Source: Rhopalosiphum padi (taxonomy: Eukaryota > Arthropoda > Insecta > Hemiptera > Aphididae). Taken from it: DNA of 64,000 nt. Positions 57,201 to 64,000 of this stretch are shown here, piece after piece (within the stretch, counting starts at the first letter, position 1; each line of letters starts with the position of its first letter). A program made the position numbers and the translations under genes. The notes below the pieces were generated by a model. That model did no database searches and had not been told where the DNA came from. It saw only the letters and a list, made by a program, of their open reading frames with translations. The stretch covers positions 47,208,748 to 47,272,747 of the forward strand of contig NC_083599.1 of assembly GCF_020882245.1 (NCBI RefSeq). Direction: 5' to 3'.

Positions 57201-60200
57201 AATTAATAAAATTGGCTTTTGGAGATATTGCACTAAGCCGTTGTGTAACTTTTGACTGGTTCAAACGTTTTAAAGAAGGTCGTATATCCATTGAAGATGA
57301 CCATCGTCCTGGGCGTCCATCAACATCAAAAACAAATGATATCATTTCTCTAGTTCGAGACAAAATTAGATCCGACCGAAGATTAACTGTCAGAGAAGTA
57401 GCTAATGAAGTTGGCATATCAATTGGTACTTGTCATTCGATTTTATCAGATGAATTGGGTATGAAAAGAGTGTCCGCAAAATTAGTGCCAAAATTGTTAA
57501 CCGAGGAGCAAATGGAACATCGCATTGAAGTGTGTTTGGATCTAAAAAATCGGGTTTCTAATGACCCAAGTTTTATCAAATCAATAATTACGGGCGATGA
57601 AACATGGGTGTATGGATATGATCCCGAAACCAAGGTCCAATCATCGCAATGGAAGACCGCAAATTCACCTCGTCCAAAAAAATGTCGTCAGGTCCGGTCA
57701 AACATCAAAGCAATGCTCATAGTTTTTTTTGATTTTTTTGGTTTAGTTCATTATGAGTTTGCACCTACAGGTCAGACAATAAATTAAGTGTTCTATAAAC
57801 AAGTATTAGAAAGATTAAGAGAGAAAGTGCGCCGTAAAAGACCAGAAGCGTGGAAATCAAAGTCGTGGTTTTTGCACCACGACAATGCACCGGCGCATTC
57901 TGCACTTTCCGTACGTGAATTTTTGACATCTAAAAATATACCAGTGGTACCTCATCCACCATATTCACCCGACTTAGCTCCCTGTGATTTTTTTTTGTTT
58001 CCGAGACTGAAAAGTACCCTCAAAGGCCACAGATTTGAAGACGTTAACGAAACTATTCATAACGCGACACAAGAGCTAAAGGCTATACCTATAGATGAAA
58101 TTCAAAGGTGTTTCAAAAAGTGGCAAGACCGTTGGGAGCATTGTATTGATGCTAAAGGACACTATTTTGAAGGTGATCCATTTAAATAATTTGTAAGTTT
58201 GAAATATAATTTTTAATAATTTTAGTCTGGGTATTTATTGAACACACCTCGTAATATATATTATTTATATAAATTCTTAAAATCAGAATCTACAGCCAAA
58301 TCTGAAAATAGAAGTAATTTGTAAAAATTTCAAAGAACGAAAACATTTAGTTCATATAAGTAGGAATGTTATATCTCTTGCTCAGTTTCAATCTATAAAA
58401 TCAATATTTTCTAATATCAAAAAAAATTATTCAACAATTTACCAATGAAGATAAAATCATATTTATGACTTTATGAGTGCATTCCATAATGCTCATTCTA
58501 TGTGATTTTTTTTTATATCTGAATTATGATTTTTGGTCAATAAATAAGTTAACTACTTTATTTTATATAAAATTAAGTTATCGAAAAAACACTAAATGCT
58601 ATATAAATTAATTAATTATAAAAACGTGAAATAATTGGACTTTTTAGTTTTTTCGACTATTCTATTTTTATTGTGTATGTTTAATTAATAATATATTATG
58701 TGGAATTACACGAATAACCAGTTCCTATAAAAATTCAAAGGAGCCTTAAATATTTCACAACACATGAACAGTTCATATTAAACATTATATTTACTCCAAG
58801 CGAGAAATCTGGATTTTTGTTATAATAATAATTTATAACATAGGTATTAGGTATATATTATATATATCAAAATACAAGAAATACTAACTTGTTACATGTT
58901 TAATAATGAAGTTTTTATAAAAATTAAAAAATCTATAGTTAACTGTATAATATGATTTATGCGGTGATGATTAACCAAACGTTAATTAAAGTATATTTAG
59001 TTAATTTATATTATAAATATTTGTTTGCAAAATAATTAAATATTAAATAAAAATTACACTGTATAACACGTCTGTCCATCCTTCAAGAGTAATACACTGG
59101 AAAACGGTTAACATAGACAAGCCAAAATTGTCGAAATTGGTTATTCCAGAATTTGGTCCATCCCAAGGTCCACGACAGGTGAAATTCCCTTCGAGAGTAG
59201 CGCAATTAAAACCACTAATATCTCCATAATTACCTTCATCACATGGATGAGGACTGTCCATCACTGTAATACAGAGTAAAATTGTACTTAGAATTTTTTA
59301 TAAATAATTTAAAAATATATATCTTAGGTGGCCTACATAATGAAAATATTTTTATTTAGTAAATGTTGGAAAAAATAATTGTTGATATAATTTAGATAAA
59401 AAAATAATATTATGTTTATAAGATTGGATTGAATAATTGATCCTCCAAATCTTCCTACTGTGCCACTAATTGATAGATTAATATAATACAATTAATATAA
59501 TATATTCTATTAAGTATGTATCTATATAGTACATTAGTACCTACATATTTATTTTTTTTTTAGTCATATAATTTCCATTAAATGGATTAGGAATTGATAT
59601 TTAACAACTATATGATACACAATACACATAATATTCATAGTACATATAATATTATCCAATTCTGATATTTAATCATCATCTATTATATTACATTTTTATA
59701 TGATATACGAATAAATAAAAATATTAATTAGTTAATTAATCCGTAGAGGTGTAGACCTATTTTGGATTTATTTTGATTTTTTTTATTATTTTATGAAAGT
59801 ATATACGTATTAATACAGAGTTATATGATATTAAGGCAATATGGAAAGTAATTGAGAGTACTCGTATCTTAATATCGAGTTTCGTGTTTATCAAACATGA
59901 AATATCATTTTTTTTTTATTTAATATGACTTTATAGGATCGTTAGTGGCCGCTTTCATTAAACTAAAAGTTTATTTATAACCACCAATAATATTTTAGGG
60001 GACTTTGAAGTGTTTGCCCTTCAAGTCCCTTCCTAATTTTGTTACCAGAGAATTTAATCAACAAAAAATATAAAATATAGTTAAATAGTTTAGTAATTAT
60101 TTCTTTATAAATTAAAATTAAACACATAACACATAATATACTTACTACACTAGATTAAAATTACTCAATTAAATAATAAAAAAGCTATATGTAAAGATAA

Positions 60201-63200
60201 TACAATTTAAAAAAAATTATAAAACAATACTTGTGTCATTATCCCAGCAAGTGGTATGCAAAGTCCCAGAGAATAGCTCTAATCCAATAATTGCATATAT
60301 GATGATAACAAATATAACTAAAAGCGCAATGTGTAATAATGGTACCATGGCCCGTAAAATTGAATTTAATACGACTTGCAAACCTGTAAGTAAACAAAAT
60401 AAAACGTATCATTAATATTGTATTCATTAGACAGCATGCATATTATTAAAATATATTCTATCATATTAAATGTATTAATAAATTTCAACATAATATACTT
60501 AATACAAATAATTTTATTTAATATCCAGTTTATAAATTTGTGGATTTTTCGTGTCACGATTTGTGAAAAGAAAAATTATACCATAAAGACTAGGTATAGT
60601 TATTATACATTATATTGTGTTATAGTATGGGGTGGTATGTCTATAATTTAAAATTATAGTATTGCATTTAAATAATATAAAAGAAAACAAATCATGTTAT
60701 TAATATTATAATATCATGTATGATAATTGAATAGGTATGTGAAATATTGATCGTAAGTTTATAATATAATAATAGGTACGAGGTAAAATTTTATTTTTAT
60801 ACATTAGAGTGAATTTTTTACTTAGGTTTGACATAAAAATTACGAAAATAGTAAAATTTTAATCTAATGTTATGTATAATAATTACTTTGATTTATTTGA
60901 CATGAAGTCCAAAGAAAAACGTTCAATCGTCTTGTCAAAAACGGTTCTCTAATCCATCAAATATAGTCAATATTGATGCTTAACACTTAGCTATTTCTTA
61001 TTTATACATTACTATAATATATGTACTATACACGTAAAATATGCATAATATTGTATACTAATATTAATTTCTAAGACTTTTTTATGGTAGGTTTATATGA
61101 ATACACATATGGGGCATTTTACACTGGGCTCACATGAAAGAGTAGTTCGCCGATTACAGGCAACAAATTACTGTATTTGTAATTATATTTTTTTATTCAG
61201 TAACCCTGTGTTTTGTCGATATTATTGATAAGTTATCATAACAGAAAGCGAGAAAATATTTGTGAAAACTTCATTAAAATTTTACTTAAAAATTTAGTTT
61301 TATAAAAATAGGTAGGTATTATTAAAATCAAAAATATACAATATTTAAAAACAAATAATTAATAAATTGATAATTTTTAGTTTGTTTAATTATAATATAA
61401 ATATTACGTTATTAAGAGTAGGTGCTTAAAAATGTATAGTGTTCTTGTATATCAAATAATTGTGTTTAATCACTATAATTTTATTTAATAATTTAGAGGT
61501 ACAGCATTTTAAATTGTACTGGGCCTATGAATTGGTAAATCTGGGCCTGAGTATGTATAATAAGTAGCGAGAGTTAAATATAATATTTCATACTACTATA
61601 AGTACTAGACTTTGAAAAAACCTATATTTTATATATCAATTTTATTCTCCGATGTCCGAATTATATTTGGTTAAAAACAGACAAAATTATAAAGTAGGTA
61701 ATTATTCGACTATTTGAGTAAACATATTTACATTACTTATATGTTTTCCTTTTAGTATTACCTAATAAATTATAATATAAAACCAACAAATATTTTTATG
61801 TAAATTCAGGGACTAGAAACTCTATGGCTTTTTCAGTTTTAGTTATGGTGCGGTTCTGTCGATTAGAGTATCATTACTAATTATATAAGTGCACAGGAAA
61901 TCCGAAAATTATAATTTGAATAAATCCATTATTAATATTTAAAATATAAAGGGAAGTTGAGTATGTTTGATGAATATACTAAATTATAGAATTAATTTGT
62001 TATATATTCGTACATAATGTTAAGTAAAATAAAATTGCTTACTTGGTACACCCGATACTAATCGCAGTGGTCTTAAGACTCGAAAGGCACGCAACGCCTT
62101 TACATCAAATCCGTTGATTATACTGATACCTCTGAAAAATAATAATGAAAAATTTATTTTAAATTGTAAAATATACTATTCATAGCCAAGTTACCCCATC
62201 AGAACAATTGTGAAATCCAAGAAATTCCAGCCATTTCTTAGATATGCGCCTGGGTGGGCAACAAACCCGTATGCTATAATCTTCATTATGCATTCAACAG
62301 TAAATATAACTAAAAACACTCGTTCAATTCTATCCTAAAAGTCATAATATTTATATTGAAACAAAATTGGTATTAACTGTATAAATCTTTATTTAATAAA
62401 AATTAGTTAAACTTACTAAATAACCATTCACTGTGTTTGAATCATTACATGGATATGGTGTATACACTGCGAGAGCAACGCAATTAGCAAATATAGTCAT
62501 TAGAATTAAGTATTCAAATGGTCTAAATAAATTTGTTAAGAAAATATAGTTTATGAGTATAAATTATAATTATAAATTTAAGAAATCGTTTTTTTTTCAG
62601 ACAATTTTAATTTTTAATCTACACTTAATAATATTGTATACATATTTCATATAATTGTAATTTTTAGGTACTATTATAGAGAATAGGCATAACTTGGTAA
62701 ATTCATTTAATTTTTTATAAGTGTTCCGTGTAAAATATATACAATTTATAAAAATAGACTTGTACAAGTACATAGTGAATTGATAAATAAATTACTTTTC
62801 TAGTGGTCGTATTAAATATGTGTACACAATAATGTTTAACATAAACAACTTGTAATATTAAAATAGTCTATTACAAAAAATTACGTAACAAAAACTTTTT
62901 TCTATAAGAATATTTTTGTACAAGCTTTTTAACAGTTTTATAATTTAACTGCAATATTGTACCAAATTAATATTTAATTTACTCTAAACGAAAATTTCAC
63001 GATACAATATATACGTATTTTAATATTTAAAAAAGATTTCTGAAATATCAGCAATTACCAATAATAATTATTGTTCTATAATTATTTTTTAAAAATATTT
63101 AGTAAACGTATTGAATAAAAAGGATACTTCCATTCGATTACACCAATACATAATTTACGAAGAGGATTTTTGAGAGATAGGCAGCATAATGCTCTTTGCG

Positions 63201-63399
63201 GTCTGTCGGGGAGCTGTTTTCCAGGTCTTCGAATAGGTCTTTTCGTTACCTGTTTGGTTTGATTATTGTTCGCCGGATTGTTATTATTGGTGTTATTGTT
63301 GGTAGTGTTATTATTATTGGTGTTTGTGGTAGCATTGTTGGTACTATTGTTATTTGACACCCCATTAGGATCGGCATTGTTGTCATTTACAACACTCAT
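32494..63399 (-). CDS. Ca-alpha1D: L-type voltage-gated calcium channel alpha-1 subunit (Cav1 / Ca-alpha1D), 38-exon coding region
   Basis: Pore-forming subunit of the plasma-membrane L-type calcium channel of muscle and neurons. Exons in transcript order: 63128-63399, 62417-62522, 62195-62334, 62043-62131, 60231-60383, 59058-59263, 56426-56529, 56127-56293, 55656-55752, 55403-55548, 55220-55293, 54560-54711, 54281-54491, 52966-53086, 52202-52287, 52018-52133, 51876-51958, 51698-51809, 49751-49880, 49502-49677, 49350-49437, 47186-47293 (or 44486-44593), 42834-42886, 42511-42657, 42240-42441, 41871-42140, 40815-40898, 40529-40744, 40305-40410, 39857-40233, 39500-39704, 39297-39430, 39138-39239, 38957-39061, 37221-37321, 34438-34622, 33846-33973, 32494-32679. 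All boundaries are GT-AG and phases agree; the sum is 5,538 nt including TAA (1,845 residues). Selectivity glutamates are E314, E644, E1042 and E1340. The sequence follows insect L-type channels rather than cacophony or T-type. The first ATG follows an in-frame TAA. Untranslated exons and promoter were not identified. Terminal exons are the least certain. Confidence 0.95.
32870..33400. repeat. Diverged interspersed repeat, copy in the last channel intron
   Basis: Reverse-complement partner of 26170-27190, located between exons 37 and 38 of the channel gene. It shares the end motifs but is shorter. The open frame at 33194-33412 falls inside this repeat and is not treated as a gene. Confidence 0.6.
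39297..39704 (-). CDS. Ca-alpha1D: Ca-alpha1D exons 31-32: pre-IQ and IQ calmodulin-binding region
   Basis: Exon 39500-39704 encodes the pre-IQ segment ([19 protein letters not shown] and the following helix to VVPPPG). Exon 39297-39430 carries [20 protein letters not shown] with the IQ motif centred on I1548-Q1549. In Cav1 channels this binds calmodulin for calcium-dependent inactivation. Confidence 0.94.
39857..42140 (-). CDS. Ca-alpha1D: Ca-alpha1D exons 26-30: III-IV linker, domain IV and EF-hand
   Basis: Exons 41871-42140 (III-IV linker, IVS1 and IVS2), 40815-40898 (IVS3), 40529-40744 (IVS4-S5, [18 protein letters not shown]), 40305-40410 (pore approach, ending SATG) and 39857-40233 (pore E1340 in GEAW, IVS6, then the proximal C-terminus). 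The last exon carries the EF-hand-like helix [16 protein letters not shown] at about residues 1420-1435 and the pre-IQ block. I looked for a second IVS3 exon in the 41-kb intron, as vertebrate Cav1 genes have, and saw none. Confidence 0.94.
42240..42886 (-). CDS. Ca-alpha1D: Ca-alpha1D exons 23-25: domain III pore and IIIS6
   Basis: Exons 42834-42886 (start of the extracellular loop, [18 protein letters not shown]), 42511-42657 (rest of the loop and pore, TFEGW, E1042) and 42240-42441 (SIDSN, IIIS6 [20 protein letters not shown], then [18 protein letters not shown]). The loop has the paired cysteines typical of Cav1. IIIS6 has the Tyr/Ile/Met pattern associated with the dihydropyridine site in vertebrate L-type channels. 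Confidence 0.93.
44486..44593 (-). CDS. Ca-alpha1D: Ca-alpha1D exon 22b: IIIS5, second alternative
   Basis: 108 nt, phase 0 at both ends, with a strong pyrimidine-rich acceptor (ttttcctttttttatag) and donor gtaatt. It encodes 36 residues starting YVVKC and ending GVQLFK. Compared with exon 22a it changes residues 944 (H to Y), 947 (Q to K), 953 (V to I), 960 (V to M) and 964 (C to Y). The reading frame is intact and the changes are conservative, so it looks like a working alternative exon and not a decayed copy. Including both exons would stay in frame but duplicate S5. Confidence 0.9.
44876..45490 (+). repeat. Dispersed repeat, shorter copy, between the two IIIS5 exons
   Basis: Same family and orientation as 50588-51560. 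Shared stretches include GCCAAGTGGGTACTAC, ATCATTGTATACGAAAAACG and AAGATCAATACAATCATCGC. It is about 350 bp shorter, so it lacks internal sequence. It separates exon 22a from exon 22b. Confidence 0.6.
47186..47293 (-). CDS. Ca-alpha1D: Ca-alpha1D exon 22a: IIIS5, first alternative
   Basis: 108 nt, phase 0 at both ends, acceptor tttag, donor gtacga. It encodes 36 residues running from HVVQC through [13 protein letters not shown] to GVQLFK, the S4-S5 linker and S5 helix of domain III. It includes T963 and Q967, which correspond to the dihydropyridine-contact Thr and Gln of vertebrate Cav1 IIIS5. Exon 22b, 2.6 kb further on, encodes the same segment with five substitutions, so a mature mRNA should include only one of them. 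Confidence 0.93.
49350..49880 (-). CDS. Ca-alpha1D: Ca-alpha1D exons 19-21: domain III, IIIS1-S4
   Basis: Exons 49751-49880 (IIIS1, [20 protein letters not shown]), 49502-49677 (IIIS2-S3) and 49350-49437 (IIIS4, [20 protein letters not shown]). Exon 21 ends in phase 0 after AKGLK, so either of the two downstream IIIS5 exons can join it without changing frame. The intron to exon 18 (49881-51697) contains a copy of a dispersed repeat. Confidence 0.93.
50588..51560 (+). repeat. Dispersed repeat, long copy, in the intron between exons 18 and 19
   Basis: Begins GGGCAAGTGGGTATCG, then TATCATTGTATACGAAGAACGC, and ends near AAATCAATACATTCCTCACT. Both ends and their order recur at 44876-45490. Within it is TTTTGTTGAAAATTGGTTATGCG, which recurs in reverse complement near 20868 and 23712. 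No reading frame of note; an unclassified interspersed element. Confidence 0.65.
51698..52133 (-). CDS. Ca-alpha1D: Ca-alpha1D exons 16-18: II-III linker
   Basis: Exons 52018-52133, 51876-51958 and 51698-51809. They encode a hydrophilic, acidic cytoplasmic loop (residues of about 709-811) rich in Ser, Glu, Asp and Asn, ending in [16 protein letters not shown], the conserved approach to IIIS1. This loop varies most between species, so support rests on splice sites, matching phase and the conserved final motif. The short introns between them are under 100 bp. Confidence 0.85.
52202..55548 (-). CDS. Ca-alpha1D: Ca-alpha1D exons 10-15: domain II
   Basis: Exons 55403-55548 (end of I-II loop and IIS1, [20 protein letters not shown]), 55220-55293 (IIS2), 54560-54711 (IIS3-S4, [17 protein letters not shown]), 54281-54491 (S4-S5 and IIS5), 52966-53086 (pore, TGEDW, E644) and 52202-52287 (IIS6). 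The donor of exon 14 is set at gtatcc after GGTAACT because this restores the invariant [20 protein letters not shown] junction; an earlier GT would lose two residues. Introns of about 1.2 kb (53087-54280) and 0.7 kb (52288-52965) lie inside and hold no recognised coding sequence. Confidence 0.93.
55656..56529 (-). CDS. Ca-alpha1D: Ca-alpha1D exons 7-9: IS6 and I-II linker with beta-subunit binding site
   Basis: Exon 56426-56529 encodes IS6 ([21 protein letters not shown]). Exon 56127-56293 encodes the start of the I-II loop and carries the alpha-interaction domain at residues 379-396, [18 protein letters not shown], which keeps every consensus position (QQ, E, L, GY, WI, E) for binding the cytoplasmic Cav-beta subunit. 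Exon 55656-55752 is an acidic then basic linker ([15 protein letters not shown]). I placed its donor at gtttcg because only that gives the conserved [16 protein letters not shown] junction. Confidence 0.92.
56928..58253 (+). mobile_element. mariner-family DNA transposon, nearly intact, with TA target duplication
   Basis: The element itself is 56930-58251 (1,322 bp) between TA dinucleotides, the mariner target-site duplication. Its ends are perfect 37-bp inverted repeats starting CGAGGTGTGTTCAATAAATA (56930-56966 and 58215-58251). It lies in the channel intron between exons 6 and 7, on the opposite strand to the gene. The perfect inverted repeats suggest a recent insertion; autonomous activity is unlikely because of the in-frame stop in the transposase. 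Confidence 0.95.
57125..58189 (+). pseudogene. mariner transposase, interrupted by one in-frame stop
   Basis: Cut-and-paste transposase of the DD34D mariner class. The frame runs from ATG 57125 to TAA 57785-57787 (220 residues), then continues in the same frame at 57788 for 133 codons to the stop at 58189. Both halves are clearly one protein. Visible parts: N-terminal helix-turn-helix pair around a GRPST linker, first catalytic Asp in [11 protein letters not shown], second Asp in HHDNAPAH and third in [14 protein letters not shown], with 34 residues between the last two Asp. The length of about 353 residues fits the family. The single stop replaces one codon between GQTIN and VFYKQVL, so a lone substitution is the likely cause. 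The rest shows no frameshift. Confidence 0.93.
59058..62522 (-). CDS. Ca-alpha1D: Ca-alpha1D exons 2-6: domain I, IS1 to pore
   Basis: Exons 62417-62522 (IS1), 62195-62334 (IS2-S3), 62043-62131 (IS4, motif [18 protein letters not shown]), 60231-60383 (IS5, [19 protein letters not shown]) and 59058-59263 (extracellular loop and pore). The pore motif is [10 protein letters not shown] with selectivity glutamate E314. The extracellular loop holds several cysteines. The intron between exons 3 and 4 is only 63 bp, while the next is about 1.66 kb and holds no recognised feature. The S3-S4 linker appears shorter than in vertebrate Cav1. Confidence 0.93.
63128..63399 (-). CDS. Ca-alpha1D: Ca-alpha1D exon 1: start codon, Asn-rich N-terminus and start of domain I
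   Basis: Encodes residues 1-90 plus two bases of codon 91. The start is ATG at 63399-63397. An upstream in-frame GTG also lies open, but an in-frame TAA precedes it, so this ATG is the natural start unless an upstream exon splices into this one. Residues of about 14-52 are an Asn/Thr-rich low-complexity stretch. The conserved L-type N-terminal block follows ([19 protein letters not shown]), ending in EWK at the mouth of IS1. The donor is gtatcc. Confidence 0.9.
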
Positions 63400-64000
63400 A
63401 GTTTTTTTTTCAAAATACACAGAAAGAAGTAATGAATATTACCCTACTAAAGTCATGTTCCACAATTTTACCTAAAAATATAAAATACAATTAGTTTTAA
63501 ATCATATTTATTCAAGTATAATATACATAAATAATATATTACTATGTATAATTTTCCAAAAATTGTTTTCAAGGTATAACGGTAGGTAATATTTACTTAT
63601 CAACTTAAAACATGGTCTACCCCAAAAATATCATAACCTAATCAGTTTGTTTATATGTTGATTATATATCATGATGTTTTGTATGTGCGCATTCAAAGAA
63701 AATACATTATTTAAATCTTGTGAATAATTAAAATAATTACTTTAGAGTTTATTGAAAAAATCTCCACTCGAGTAATCGCCTCTTTAAGAAAACAAAGATG
63801 CATCTGGGCCTGGCAATACTCTATTGATTCAACCATATATGATGATGTATAAAGAATAATTAGACAATTTATAATTTTTTTTAAGTTCTAGCACAGTTTA
63901 TTTCGTCTTTGTATGATTACAATTTAATTATTATTCTACTTTAAGTATTTGCTCAAACGTTTATATTTTTGTGACGGAATATAAATTATATTTTATGTAA
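63400..64000. other. Sequence upstream of the channel start codon
   Basis: AT-rich. It must contain 5' untranslated sequence or an intron of the channel gene; no upstream coding exon, promoter motif or splice acceptor could be chosen with confidence. Confidence 0.5.

Noticed and set aside
63400..63420. Extension of the channel start seven codons upstream
   Set aside because: That start would be GTG, unlikely in an animal nuclear gene, and an in-frame TAA lies just above; ATG at 63399 is used.

Overview
The window looks like nuclear DNA of an insect, most probably an aphid or close hemipteran. It is very AT-rich, split by many GT-AG introns and full of short microsatellites. The only protein gene I recognise is an arthropod L-type calcium channel. 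The species is an inference; the channel identification is strong.

Layout. From 1 to about 24 kb I find no convincing gene. This part is intergenic DNA with a CpG-rich island (2.03-3.47 kb), a dense microsatellite cluster (7.5-8.8 kb), an 821-bp element with terminal inverted repeats that looks like a non-autonomous DNA transposon (17.58-18.40 kb), and diverged copies of a long dispersed repeat. From 24.06 to 30.11 kb lies a large inverted repeat. Its arms are about 1.85 kb, each carries one 5S rRNA gene, and the 2.3-kb spacer holds a third 5S gene.

From 63,399 down to 32,494 the minus strand carries what appears to be the whole coding region of the voltage-gated L-type calcium channel alpha-1 subunit (Ca-alpha1D/Cav1 type). 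I assembled 38 exons by hand from splice sites, phase and protein similarity. They give one uninterrupted 5,538-nt reading frame (1,845 residues), with four 6-TM domains, an EEEE selectivity filter, the beta-subunit binding motif, an EF-hand/pre-IQ region and an IQ motif. The IIIS5 segment exists as two alternative 108-nt exons 2.6 kb apart, which look mutually exclusive and differ next to the dihydropyridine-binding threonine.

An almost intact mariner transposon (1,322 bp, perfect 37-bp inverted repeats, one in-frame stop) sits antisense inside an intron of the channel gene. Other introns hold copies of the dispersed repeats also seen in the intergenic part.
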